Assembly: GCA_948099385.1 (NCBI GenBank)
Contig: CANUEZ040000062.1
Location: forward strand, 3,589,501-3,653,500
DNA length: 64,000 nt
Direction: 5' to 3'
DNA from: Fasciola hepatica
Taxonomy: Eukaryota; Platyhelminthes; Trematoda; Plagiorchiida; Fasciolidae
Of this stretch, positions 9,664 to 21,324 are shown piece by piece. Every line of letters begins with the position of its first letter. The first letter of the stretch is position 1. Made by a program: the position numbers and the translations under genes. Under the pieces are notes generated by a model that made no database searches, was not told the DNA's origin, and saw nothing but the letters and a program-made list of their open reading frames with translations.

Positions 9664-12600
9664 CGGCGACGACTTCGGCTGGCCCTCCACATGAAAGTCG
9701 CCTATTTTATATCGTTGACCGATCCAGTGGTCTTCGATTCCTCATTGATACCGGCGCCGAGATCAGTGTAATCCCCCACCCAAACATCACAGCCTCAAAC
9801 CATCTCACTTCACTCTGCAAGAAGCAAACACAACAACTATTGCGACATTCGGCCAACGGTCCATCACTCTTGATTTAGGCCTCCGACGCTCTTTTCAATG
9901 GGTTTTCATCCAGGCGGATGTTCAGACTCCCATTATTGGCGCGGATTTCCTCTCACACTTTGGCCTAACAGTGGACCTCAAAAATCGCAAGCTGGTAGAC
10001 ACCACAACCAAGCTTTGTGCAGTCGGCATTGGTAAATGCACCAACTCCCTGGGTATTCGGCTGGCAATCCCGCAATCGCCGTTTGCTGACATTTTGAAGG
10101 AGTTTCCACCCCTCAATAAACCGTGTCAGTTCACCGACCCAGTCTCTCATGCTGTGCATCACCACATCGCTACAAAAGGCCAACCTGTCCACTTTCAACC
10201 ACGACGACTCAACGCCGACAAACTCCGTATCGCACGCCTTGAATTCGAACATATGATGAATCTTGGCATCATTCGACCGTCTTCAAGCCCATGGGCCTCG
10301 CCTTTGCACATGGTTCCAAAATCATCTGGTGATTGGAGACCCTGTGGAGACTACCGTGCTCTCAACAACGTCACAGTCCCCGACAGGTACCCGATCCCAC
10401 ACATTCATGATTTTGCACAGAATCTCTCTGGGAAGACAATCTTTTCCAAGGTTGACCTCGTAAAGGCATATCACCAAATCCCCGTTGCCGAAGAAGACAT
10501 TCCCAAGACAGCTATCACCACGCCTTTTGGCCTGTTCGAGTTCATTCGCATGCCATTTGGATTGAGAAACGCTGCTCAGACGTTCCAACGATTCGTCGAT
10601 GAAGTTCTTCGAGGTCTATCCTTCGCGTTTGGCTACATCGACGACATCTTAATTGCCAGCGTTTCTCCATCAGAGCATGCCATTCACCTGCGTCAACTCC
10701 TCCAACGTTTCCAACAAAACGGACTTCAGCTGAACCCCAGTAAATGCGTGTTCAGCGTTCCGTCCCCCGACTTTCTCGGGCACCATATCGATCAAAAAGG
10801 TTTGACACCCCTCCCAGATAAGGTGCGCAGCATCTTGTCATTTCCTGCACCTCAAACGATCACACAGTTACGACGTTTCTTGGGAATTTTGAACTACTAC
10901 CGCCGCTTCATTCCCCATTGTGCGACCATCGTTTCACCTTTGACCGATCTTCTCAAGTCCAACGTCAAGACGATCGATTTCACTCCCGAGGCCGAGACAG
11001 CTTTTGCAGAAGCCAAAAAAGCTCTCGCGGATGCCACCATGCTGCGCCATCCACATTCGGATCAAAATACTGAGTTAGTCCTAACGACTGATGCATCAAA
11101 TACTGCAGTCGGTGCAGTGCTTCACCAAATAGTGGACAACCAATTACAGCCCTTAGCGTTCTTCTCGCAAAACCTCCAGGCGGCACAGACAAGATACAGC
11201 ACGTTTTCCCGTGAACTCCTGGCTATTTACTTGTCCATCCGTCATTTCCGTCACCTTTTGGATGGACGACAATTTCGTGTGCACACTGACCACAAACCCC
11301 TGATACACGCACTTCATGCCAAGCCTGACCGACATTCACCCAGAGATATCCGCTATTTGGATTATATTTCTCAGTTCACAACAGACATCCGCTACGTGCG
11401 TGGAGTTGATAATGTTGTGGCTGATGCATTATCCAGACATGACATCAACACGGTGCAGACTAAATTTGATCTTACGGAACTGGCAAACCTCCAGCGTGAT
11501 GATCCATCTTTGCTCGAACTGCGCACATCCTCCACACTCCAGCTCAAGGATTCTCCCCTACCTTCAGCCGATCGCACAGTCCTATGTGACTGGTCTACAG
11601 GTCATCGTCGTCCCATCGTTCCAACTTGCTACAGGAAGATCGTTTTCGATCATTTTCATTCTCGTTCCCATCCTGGTATCCGTGCATCTCGCAAACTCCT
11701 TTCTGCCAGATTTGTTTGGCCCAATATGAATTCTGACATTGCATTATGGACTAAACAGTGTGTACAATATCAGAGGAACAAAGTCAACCGCCACACCTTT
11801 TCTCCTCCCAGTACATTTACCGTTCCCGACGTCCGTTTCACGCATATTCACGTCGATCTTGTTGGTCCACTACCACCATCAAATGGACATACCCACTTAT
11901 TAACCGTTGTTGATCGTTTCACACGCTGGCCGGTGGCAGTACCCATTTCCGACACCTCGGCAGAAAATATTGCGAAAGCACTACTCCAGCACTGGATTGC
12001 TACATTTGGTGTACCGTCTACCGTCACCACAGACCGTGGCAGCCAATTCCAATCGACTTTATTTCGTGAGTTCACTAAACTGCTTGGCTGTAAACACATC
12101 ACAACAACTGCATACCATCCTTCGTCCAATGGCATGGTAGAGCGCCTACGCCGTCAGCTCAAAGCAGCACTGATATCACAGCCAAACCCCAATAACTGGA
12201 GCGACAACCTGCCACTAGTTCTCTTAGGTCTGCGGTCAGCAGTCAAAGACGACCTCCACAGCACGTCGGCCGAGCTCGTTTTCGGTACCACCATATGCCT
12301 TCCAGGTGAGTATGTTCAACCCAGCACCGATGCCAGTCCTAACCCATCCCAATTTGTCCAACAACTCAAAGACCGTATGTCACACCTTCGTCCAACACCC
12401 ACTCGCTCGTCATCCACACACGTTTTTGTACATAATGATCTATATACGTCACCTTTCGTTTTTATTCGTAACGACGCTGTTCGGAAACCCCTCACACCAC
12501 CGTATGACGGTTTATTTAAGGTGCTTAGTCGCACAGACAAATATTTCGTGGTTCAAAAAGCCGATAAGCTAGACACTGTTTCCGTTGACAGATTAAAACC

Positions 12601-12817
12601 AGCGCATTTTGATACACCTCCATCACCAGCAACACCGACACCATCACCATCCACAGGCACACCACCAACAATTCCTGTTGATGGTCCACACGCTATCATC
12701 ACACCAGACACTACACCACACCCGCCAGCACCACCACAGCAAAAACCTTCCCTGGTAACCCGCCATTCCGGCAGAAACGTTCGACATCCTGTCAGATTTC
12801 AAGACTCTGTTAGTTGA
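9612..12817 (+). pseudogene. Gypsy (CsRn1-type) pol: protease, RT, RNase H, integrase, one frameshift
   Basis: Encodes the replication and integration enzymes of the outer Gypsy. Protease with [12 protein letters not shown] has its Asp codon at 9747. The frame breaks between about 9800 and 9815, after which ADFLSHFG and RT continue in another frame, open to 12817. The RT carries PYRMPFG-like [10 protein letters not shown] and YIDD (Asp codons 10640 and 10643). RNase H carries [10 protein letters not shown] near 11086. The integrase finger has HX3H and a first Cys, but the last Cys is Tyr (KQCVQYQ near 11760). The integrase core has Asp at 11855, Asp at 12032 and Glu at 12140. A Pro/Thr-rich tail ends in [15 protein letters not shown]. 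The frameshift and finger change argue that it is inactive, though most of the frame is long and clean. Confidence 0.93.
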
Positions 12818-12886
12818 CGTTTTCTTTCGCTAACCGTTTCCTCTTTCTATTTTTCTATCGAGCGTTTATTTTGTACAACAAACGCT

Positions 12887-12901
12887 AAGGCAGGGGAGTT
12901 G
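12887..12901 (+). promoter_or_regulatory. Gypsy polypurine tract
   Basis: Purine-rich aaggcaggggagttg abuts the right LTR start at 12902, the expected position of the primer for plus-strand DNA synthesis. Confidence 0.75.
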
Positions 12902-13444
12902 TGTAGGTGCCTGTAAATTTCCGACTTTTTCCATGATTTTCAACTTCCCTTGGTGCGACACTCCTTTGTTGTACCGACGTTTTAATGTAAAACACACACT
13001 CCTTTTGGTCGTCATCACCGCGCAATATAAAAAGGCTGTAAATAAATCTTTCATTCTGGCACGGTCTCGTCGTCTGGTTTGGAGTGTCTTGGAATCATAT
13101 CGGTCGGAACTTACTGACTGAAACAAACATTTTGAAAGCTTCAACGGCGTCTCTTGGCACTTCGCTCAATACGATCCTGTTCTGTTCAACGGATGGCTGT
13201 CAGACCGAACTGAACGGAAGACATTGGCAGATATTGACTCTTCGGCACTCATCTCCTGATCACAAGAACATTGAACAACTGTGAGCTTGAGTCACACCTT
13301 TTGTTTCATTTTAATTCCTAATGTACATACCCTTTTAGCCTTTTTATCACCTCACGCTCCTCTGCCCATATTAGTTTGCTAGTGTCGTCTTAGATATTGT
13401 TGGCATTCATTTAGTGTACCATATAGACAGAGTAGTACGCTACA
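12902..13444 (+). repeat. Gypsy right LTR (543 bp)
   Basis: Partner of 1432-1975. It starts tgtagg, ends ctaca, and is followed by GATC (13445-13448), the second copy of the target duplication. It carries the same TATA box (13026-13034) and aataaa (13041-13046). Confidence 0.95.
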
Positions 13445-13941
13445 GATCTACCATTTCACCAGGCAGACCGTTCCAACTGTTCACAACCCTGTTGCTGGAG
13501 AAGTGCTATCTAGCCATCAGCCTAGATCGGGCTTTTATCAACTTCTTTTCATGTCCCATTGTTCTGGAGTCTACGGCCACTTGGAATAGACTATCTGGTC
13601 TAAGGCCAGAAAAGCCCTTCATTACCTTGAACGTTTCTATGAGATCCCCTCGACGTCTCCTCCTTTCCAACGAAAAGAGATTCAGGTCACAGAGTCTCTG
13701 CTCGTAAGTCTTACCACTCTGCCCTTCAACCATTCGCGCGGCGAGACGTTGAACTTTCTCGAGGCAGGCGGCGTCCTTTTTGAAGAAGGGTGACCAAGCC
13801 TGCACGCTACCTTCTAAGTGAGGTCGTACTATAGCCACGTAAATAGGTACGAATACCTCCGGCTTCCGGCAAGACAAAGCTGATCGCAGTCTAAAGAGCT
13901 CCCCACGAGCCTTATGCGCGGCAGCGTTGCACTGCTCCGAC
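13445..13941 (-). pseudogene. LINE copy A, 5'-truncated end of ORF2
   Basis: The upstream half of LINE copy A. On the minus strand it encodes the RT C-terminal region (SCRKPEVFVPIYVAIVRPHL, then LERRRRRGDLIETFKVMKGF), nearly identical to LINE D at 38.37-38.87 kb. The stop after SRLMAR is also in D. Copy A starts abruptly at about 13941, directly after the 3' tail of copy C, so it is heavily 5'-truncated. It continues at 1431 on the other side of the Gypsy element. Confidence 0.92.
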
Positions 13942-16420
13942 CAGTTCAGTTTGCACAGGACTTGGTGTGGCTAAAGCCAATCGTGTGTCCAGATAGTTGT
14001 GTTGTCGACGCGTTTCCGTAGCTCCCAACACTGCGTGATTTTCTCTTTGTGAAAGGCAGAAGTTTTGTGCAGTATCAGCCCGGACAGAGTAAGGTGGAAA
14101 CAATAAGTAAATTGCATCTGACCCTAAAAGCTGCTTAACATAACTCGGGGTATACTGCCACCCAACATAGGTCTACTGCTTTCTTAAAGGCCTTCATGGT
14201 TGTGGTATTTATGATCTCTTCCGGGAGCTTATTCCAATAGGGTACCACTCTATTTGAGAAGTACTTCGCCCTAATTTGGAGCCTCGAATGCTTCCTTTGT
14301 AATCTAATGCTATGCCTCCTTGTACCTCTCTCAGGGATCAGAGATAAAAGGTCTTCTCGTCTTATTCCTGACAGTCCTTTCATTACCTTGAAGGTTTCTA
14401 TCAAATCCCCGCGAATGCGCCGTCTTTCCATCGAGAATAGGTCTAGGGCACGGAGACGCTCTGTGTAGTTAAATCCCCTTTGCCCAGCCACCATTCTAGT
14501 GGCTAGCCCTTGCACTTTCTCCAGACAGTCTATATCTTTCTGGTAGTACGGTGCCCAGGCCTTCAAGCAGTACTCCATATGCGGCCTAACTATGGCCTGA
14601 TATATGGGAACGAAAATCTCCGGCTCTCTACACGACATAATGGATCTAACTCGAAAGAGTTCTCTCCTGGCCGTATTGGCTGCTGGGGTGCACTGCTTTG
14701 ACGGCTTAAAGCTGTTGTCCATTATAAAGCCCAAGTCCTCGACCTGCGAGTCCAATTGCAACGAACCCACACCATCCTTACTAGCCCCTGTATTTGTGAT
14801 CAAGCATTGACACTTGGTGAGGTTTAGTGGAAGTTCCCATTTGCGTGCCCAGTTTTGTACTGCTAACACGTCAAGTTCTATATCTACTCCAGCTATCTTG
14901 ACGTCACCGGCAAAAATAAGGGTGGGGTTTGTAAGCCCACGTGCTAGGTCGTTCATAAAGATGAGGAAGAGCAGAGGGACGAGCACCGAGCCCTGTGGCA
15001 CCCCACTTGTTACACCTTCCGGTTTTGAAAAGTGACTCCCCACCTTAACACTAAAGGTTCGCCCTGCTAAGAAACTACTTATCCACTGTCTTGCCTTTCC
15101 AACACTTCCCATGGACTGCAGTTTGAAGTCCAGAAATCTGTGGTGCACAGAAACAAACGCCTTGCTGAAGTCCAAGTAACATACCGCAATCGATTGCCCT
15201 TCGTCTAGACGCTTGGTTACCTCATCGAGGAACAGCAGGAGATTCGTCAGACAGGATCGTCCAGCCGCAAGCCCATGCTGAGCATTTGATATGAGGTTGT
15301 GTTGAACCGAATGCCTAGAGATCTGTTTCCTGACTATTCGCTCCAGGCACTTACACAGTACTGAAGTCAAGCTAACAGGCCGGTAATTTTCGGCCTTTTG
15401 CCGGGGTCCAACCTTGTAAATTCCTGCCACTGTTTCTCCCCTCCAGTCTCTCGGCACAATTCCCCCTGTAAGTGACGTTTCATACAGCTTCGTCACCGCA
15501 GCCTTCAGGGCCTGGGCCAGAGGCTGGAAGATTGCTGGATGAATCCCGTCTGGACCTGCTGCTTTGTTTCTATTCAACGTTTGCAACTCCGCGTACACTT
15601 CTTCTTCTCCTACAGTAAGTTCGGGTATTGGAGGCGCCTGTGGGCCTTCCATTCTTTCCTTCAAACTATTTTCTGGTCGATATATGCTCTTGAAGAATTC
15701 CAAGAGCATCTCAGCCTTGTCTTCGTCGTTTAGAGCTAGTCGTCCCTGTGCTCCTTCCAAAGTTGCTACGCTCTCTCTCATACGTTTGTGAGACTGCACG
15801 TAGGCGTAGAATCGCATTGGGTTTGTGCGGACCGATGCAGCTAACCGACGCTCGAAGGCATATTTCTCCACTCTTTGGATCTCTTGAGCTCTGTTCCCAG
15901 CCATCTTATAGCTATTCCATACCCCCTGAGTTCTGTACAGCTTGTACGCCGCCCATCGTTTCCTACGAATAACTATGGCCTTGCGGACATTTGACTTCCA
16001 CCATGGGGGTAGATTTCTGCTGCTTGCCACCGTCAGGGGTGCGAACTCATCTGTAAGTTCGAGTAACCCCATCTTGATGGTCTCCCAAGATTCCTCTACG
16101 GAGGCGTTTGTGTGTCTCTGTGTCCACTGAATTTCCTCCGCCGCCCTTTTTAGTTCACCTATGTTGATTCTCCCATAGCGCCGACGTAACGCGATTTCCT
16201 TCGGCGCCTTGCCTAGTCTTAGTGTGACCCTTAGGACTACATGATCACTTTTTCCAAGTGGCTATTCCCACTTAATTTCCTTAACGTCCTGATGATGCAG
16301 CGTTATGATTAAATGAAGGAGAGACGGGTGCTGTCCACCTCTGTGTCTAGTGGCCTGTGTCACATGCTGCGTAAGTGCATGTAACTGGACCCACTGCAGA
16401 AACTTGTCGCCTGTTGATCG
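13942..16420 (-). mobile_element. LINE copy C, 5'-truncated, with long ORF2 and 3' UTR
   Basis: A non-LTR retrotransposon copy that starts within the end of the endonuclease domain (16420) and runs to a 3' tail at 13942. The tail reads gtcctgtgcaaactgaactg, with a short GGC/GCC hairpin just upstream. It is related to LINE D but clearly diverged in protein and in the 3' UTR (13960-14134). It begins next to the tail of LINE E and is followed directly by copy A. Confidence 0.9.
14135..16257 (-). pseudogene. LINE C ORF2 (endonuclease end plus full RT), catalytic FADD changed to FAGD
   Basis: An open frame of about 700 codons encodes the endonuclease C-terminus (PLGKSDHVVL near 16250), a linker, and the entire RT: RPVSLTSVLCKCLERIVR, motif A CYLDFSKAF, SGVPQGSVL, and motif C at about 14905-14915. 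Motif C reads FAGD where relatives at 38.13 kb have FADD, so one of the paired catalytic Asp is lost. Motif A also has FVSVHHR where D has FDSVNHR. The first ATG inside the open frame is at 16072, but homology continues upstream to a TAG near 16258, so this is a truncated ORF2 rather than a new protein. An open frame with a lost active site suggests recent loss, or decay by substitution only. Confidence 0.9.
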
Positions 16421-16899
16421 GCTCAGTTAAGTTCAGTTTCAAATCAAATCAGAGCACAGGACTGGTGACCGACGCCAATGGTAGTCCAGTTGCTTGCCCC
16501 CGTGAGTCTTAGAGTCTCATCGGGCTTCGACTTCTAAGAATCCTTGTTTGACGGTTGATGGAAGTGCAGTAACGGGACACTTGATGGGTAGCTTTCAGAA
16601 GGGGCAGTGAAATCTACATTTCGATAGGGTAGGCCTCGCAACCGGCAAGTTCACTAGTCATGCAAAAATTAGTCACCTGATAATCAGCTTTCTTGTAATA
16701 AAGGGAGATTAAAGGGTCTTAGAGGACTCAGGGGGGCACGGATGAAGATCAATGAGAAGGAAGAAACAAGTAAATAAGTAAAGGAAAAGAACAGTGCTGA
16801 AGATAATTGCAGCAATAATAATGAATAATGACAGCAATACTAGGGGGAAGAAGAAGAAGTAGAAGGGAAGAAATAATTCCGGACGGAAGTTCAATTGTT

Positions 16900-18147
16900 G
16901 CCATCCGCTGTCTCACTGGCAATCCGGGAATATTTGTGTCCACGCGAAGTCCAACTTCCTTTTAGAATCGATGACCATAACTGCTACCACAACATCCGCA
17001 GGGAGTTTGTTCCAGTTGCTTATTCCTATGCATGCGGAGAACCGAGATCTGATATTCTTGTTGGCCCTTGCACTACCAAGCTTCGGTTGGTGCGGGCGAC
17101 GGTAAAGTTTCTCTTACGGTTAGATAATGGCTGGTTCGTTCTGAGTAACCCTTTTAGTTCCTTCATTGTTTCCATCGGGTCACCCCTTGCGCCTCTATGC
17201 TTGATCAAGAACAAAGCTAGCGATGCCAATCTGTCCTCTTACTTTAGTCCCCTTAGACAGGAGATGGTTCTTGTGAGTCTCCCTTGGACCCTCTCCCCAT
17301 GTGTGAATATCCCTAAATACCTAGGGAGCCCACGCCCGGACTGTGTACTCTGGGTGGGGTCTCACTAGTGCGATGTAGAGGGGCAGCATGACTCCAATGT
17401 CCCTTGAAGTAACCGTCACTCTCAGATGGGACATGACCCTGCTCGCCCTGTCGGCCGTTGACGGGCACTGCACCGACGGCTTGAAGTCACTTGTTACGGT
17501 TATCCCCAAGTCTCGGATCTCTGTCCTCTGGGCCATTGGTCCCGGGTTGTCCGGGCTAAGGCAGCGGGTCCCCCCGGACCCACCTTCCAGCAGACGAGTG
17601 CATTTCCCTGTGTTCAAAGGTAGGTCCAAGGCTACTGTCCAGTTATGGATAGACTCTAGGCCTTCCTGAATCTGGAAGGATTGAAGAGATCAGACAATTT
17701 TCAAGTCCTTTGCAAACATAAAGCATGGGGATCTAGGGACACTCGGTAGGTTGTTCACATATACCAGGAAAAGCTCTGGCCCCATCACTGGCCCTTGAGG
17801 CACCCCACGGGTTACCGTCTCAATAGCGGACTTAGCCTCCTCCACCTTGACGTAGAATATTCTGTCGCACAGTTAAGCTTTTAACCAGTCCATTACCCTT
17901 GTAGCCACTTTCGTCCCTCCTAGGTTACGTAGCAACAGTCTGTGGTTCACGCTATCAAATTCTTTGCGTAAGTCGAGATAGCACACCTCAACATTTTCAC
18001 CTTGGTCTAGTCTCTGAGTTGCCTCGTCAAGGAAGCTCAGGAGATTGCTGAGGCAGGACTTTCCTTTGGTGAACCCGTGCTGTTCCTTTGCAACTGGATT
18101 GACCATCTCCAGGTGCAGCACTAGTGCATTTCTTATTACCCTCTCTG
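16900..18147 (-). pseudogene. LINE E reverse transcriptase, C-terminal two-thirds
   Basis: The minus strand encodes ERVIRNALV, KEQHGFTKGKSCLSNLLSFL and CYLDLRKEFDSVNHRLLLR (motif A) at 18147-17873. Further pieces at 17629-17321 read DLPLNTGKCTRL, DLGITVTSDFKPSVQC and YIALVRPHPEY. The C-terminus near 16900-17050 reads SNWNKLPADV. Frames change and stops intervene, so this is a fossil. The RT N-terminus (NYRPVSLTS equivalent, here YWPVSLTSVV) lies beyond R1 at about 19300-19350. Confidence 0.82.
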
Positions 18148-19295
18148 TTATGAATATGACAATTCCTGGTATACTCTTGAAGAGACCATTCATCCAATTG
18201 GTAATTTGTACGTCACAACTACATTTATCTAAACAAAACCATCATTTAAAGATTCGTCTCTCACCTGCCAACAATTCCACACAAAACGAAATGGTCCTCC
18301 TTCCAGCGCTTCATCGGCGTGACACCACCTTTATGTTCAGTGTATCCTTCCGTTGCATCTTTTCTCATTCAGCCATTTTCATTTCATGACAGTTGCATTG
18401 GCAATGAAGTATTCACAATCCAGGACAAAAATAGTTCGACACTGAGAAAGCTATTTCTCCAAACATTTGCTGGCAATGAACTATACGTATGCCAGTTTAC
18501 TGACCTTCCAGTTGTTTCCCAAATACCCCATGTCAGACTCTTACCAGCGCATCCCGTTAGGCGATTCTTCACATGTTTTGACAGTACCGTTTATGCACCA
18601 CCCTTATGCGACTTCATAAGATCATCGTATATCAACTGCTGTTGTCAAATTGTGTTCACCAATTAACCTGAAACGAACCCTTTATTCGAATCGTGTTTCA
18701 CTCACCTGTCAACTTTCGTCACTCTGCTCCAGTGAAATTTCCAGGCTCGGGCAGCTACATCCACCTCTTTATGAGGGCGTTCTCCACAACCTCTTGATGA
18801 ATAGCAAATACCAATTCCGTGGTTACACGGACTGTTTTATATACGCATTCCCCCTCCTCGAAAGACACCACAAATCCTTAGGTATTATATTTCTGCTATT
18901 TTCCGGGTCATCTGGACTACTGGTTCAAGTGCATGTCCTTCATCACCCAAAATTCTCCAATTTTTCGTTGGTGATTTTTCGAAAGTTTTCTTTGTCAGTT
19001 TACTCACCCTTGCGACTTTACATCGACGCTGTCCAAAATACTGCGCATTTTTACTTCATCACGTATCTCGACGGCGGAGCCTTTTTCACTCAATTCGCAA
19101 GTGTACGTCCACCCGACCTTCGAACTCAAATTTGCCGGGCAATCGTTCGTGCGACCACTAAAACCTGTACACTTTTAGGCTGCATTTACCCAAATGAATA
19201 TCCAAGGAACCTCTTTGTGACCTCACTTGTATCATATGATCATGCAATCGAGCATGCTTCGGGTGTCTCCGAAATAAACCATTATTATTATTTCC
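18148..19295 (+). repeat. Repeat R1, short copy (about 1.15 kb), inserted in LINE E RT
   Basis: Starts with ttatgaatatgacaattcc and ends with gaaataaaccattattatta. It matches 31462-33245 along its length apart from about 600 bases missing relative to that copy (the equivalent of about 31755-32370). It interrupts LINE E between the codons for PVSLTSVV and ERVIRNAL. The sequence holds a 220-codon open stretch (18650-19312) without recognisable domains. The aataaa plus ATT-repeat end suggests a non-LTR type 3' end, but I cannot assign a class. Confidence 0.8.
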
Positions 19296-20830
19296 AGGAC
19301 TACCGACGTTAGGCTAACAGGCCAATAATCTTCCACTTCATCCCTTCCACCACTTTTATGTATTGGGATAACCTCCTCGGTTTTTCATTCTACAGGCAAT
19401 CGTGCCCCTTGGGAGATTTGTTGAACAACTCAGCCAAAGGCCCTGAAAGTATCCTGGCGGCGGTCTTAGGATTGCGGGTGTATGCCGTCTGGTCCTGGGG
19501 ATTTCCTCCGGTCAAGTGCTTCTAATGCCAGTAGAACATCTCGAGCTCCCCCACCTGCCTAGACATGGTTCTCCCTAGAGGCAGCGGTGGACCAACCTGG
19601 CCTACCCTGTGGACCTCCTCAAAGTACCTATCAAGAAAGTCTGCCCTTTGCTGGTTACCCTCAGCTGGGTCTCCGTTCCCAATCCTTACCCTTCCCATTG
19701 CAACCTTCATGGCCGCTTTTGCCCGGACCTAGTTGTAGAACACTTTCGGGAGTTTTTTTCGCTAGCCTAGAGGTCCCCTGTTTGCATGTTTTTTCTTCAG
19801 CCTCCGTTGGTTCACTACCTGCCTGTTTATTCGTTTGTACTGGATGAAGCTCCCAGGTCCACCGGTTCCCTGAAATCTCCGCCATGATTGGTGTTTCAGC
19901 TTCACTGCCGGCGTCGTACAGCCCTTCCGCCATGTTGGTGGGCCTCTTCTTCTGACCCTGCGCATCGGAGCTACTTCGTCCATCACACGTAGTGGGTTGC
20001 GTTTTATAACCCTTCCACACACACATTTCTTCCACGACGCTCTCGGTATCCCAAGCAAGCGACTCGGCCATCGCCATCAGTAGTCCTTCGTCCGATTTCC
20101 TGAAGGTTCTACGCCACTCATTTGGTGCTGCCGACCTCTGACCGGGGAACCCAGACCTGAGGGTTCCGTGGTCGCTTTTCCCTAGGGGCACCAATATGGA
20201 GCTCGCCCACTTCCGCAAAAAATCTGAACATATCTATATCCAACGTCCCTGGCTTCTAACGCTCCTTCCATCTAGTGTGCTGTTGGATGTGCTGTATCAA
20301 TGCCCTGTCCTGAATGCAGTCAAGCGACCTCTGGCCGAAGGACCCTGCCGGTGCCCAATCTGCATGCCAGCCTATCTCTGGTGTTAAAGTCCCCCATAAC
20401 TAAACACCTTTCTCCGTTTCTAGAAGATAGTCCCAGGAATTCTAGCAGACCCGCATCTTCCTCTGCGTTAGAGACTGGGCTCCTGTATACACGCTACCGC
20501 CACCTACCCACTCCATATTTAGGTATGTGCCGCCACCGTCCGCTTGCTGGGTGTAATGTACTTATTACCCTCCTTTTGAATTATGTGCTGGGCAACCAGA
20601 TACGGTGCTACTCCTCGTATTCTTCCGCCCTCACGGTCAGCTCCGTGCACGCTCAATCCCTTCGGGCACGCCAGGGTTTATCTGTCGCTCTCTCGCAGCC
20701 ATGTTTCAGTGGTTGCTGTGCGGTCCACGCCCTTTGAATCGACCACGGGTTTCCCAAATTTATTGTCGATATAGCAAGCATTACACTGCATCAAGGCTAT
20801 TCCTTATTTTTTTCTTGTAGCTCATGGGCA
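19296..20830 (-). pseudogene. LINE E endonuclease, linker and start of RT
   Basis: Minus-strand pieces. At about 20530-20380, CVYRSPVSNAEEDAGLLEFL and VMGDFN mark the EEP endonuclease. A long linker reading 20218-19661 follows (frame mostly open). The RT start is near 19480-19300 (DGIHPQS-like segment, then YWPVSLTSVV). The order and direction match LINE C and LINE D. Several frame changes are present. The linker frame has no homology I can name. Confidence 0.65.
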
Positions 20831-21324
20831 CCAATGCATTTATTTTGCACACAGGCTCTGCGCCGGAGTGCTCCCGGCGTTTTTCGCTTCGCTGGGGCTT
20901 GTGGTTAAAGATTCTGCAATAGCCCTGCTAACCATTTCGTTCCACTGGGCATTGCCCGACACCAGATCTCTTCTTGTGGTCTTATTCCTGTGTGCTATTC
21001 CTGGTGTGAAGAGTACTGTAGGCGGTAAATAACAGTATGGTCGAGCCTCCGGCACTAGTTGAGCTGATGAGGACACTTCGGCTTCTCGCGAACCAGCTGT
21101 GCATTTTAGGATGCTGAGTTGCCCGGTTCGATCTTAATAATTCACCTGAAATTTTCCGTAACACTGCCCGCCGCGATGAGGATAGCATCCCGATATTAAG
21201 GGTTCCCGAAATCCACCAGGGTAGGGCCCCCCGTAGATGCCCGTCATCGTGGAGCATACACCACCCCAGAAGCAACATCGTCATAATAAGGGCATGCGAT
21301 GGTACCCCAACTTGTCGTAGTGCG

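Larger units (their letters stand above)
1432..13444 (+). mobile_element. Gypsy LTR retrotransposon of CsRn1 type, split by a BEL/Pao insertion
   Basis: A complete Gypsy element flanked by LTRs (1432-1975 and 12902-13444) that begin TGTAG and end CTACA, with GATC on both sides as the target-site duplication (1428-1431 and 13445-13448). It inserted into LINE copy A, whose sequence resumes exactly across it. The gene order gag, protease, RT, RNase H, integrase and the CHCC Gag finger match the CsRn1 group known from flatworms and insects. A BEL/Pao element (2086-8784) interrupts the gag leader. The element is dead as it stands: gag is split, the protease frame is broken, and the last zinc-binding Cys of the integrase finger is Tyr. 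Confidence 0.95.

Noticed and set aside
16709..16943. Hydrophobic minus-strand frames that look like membrane segments
   Set aside because: They come from an AAT/AAG-rich tract in the LINE E 3' UTR.
18650..19312. 220-codon plus-strand open frame inside R1
   Set aside because: The matching frame in the long R1 copy is broken, so there is no sign of coding constraint.
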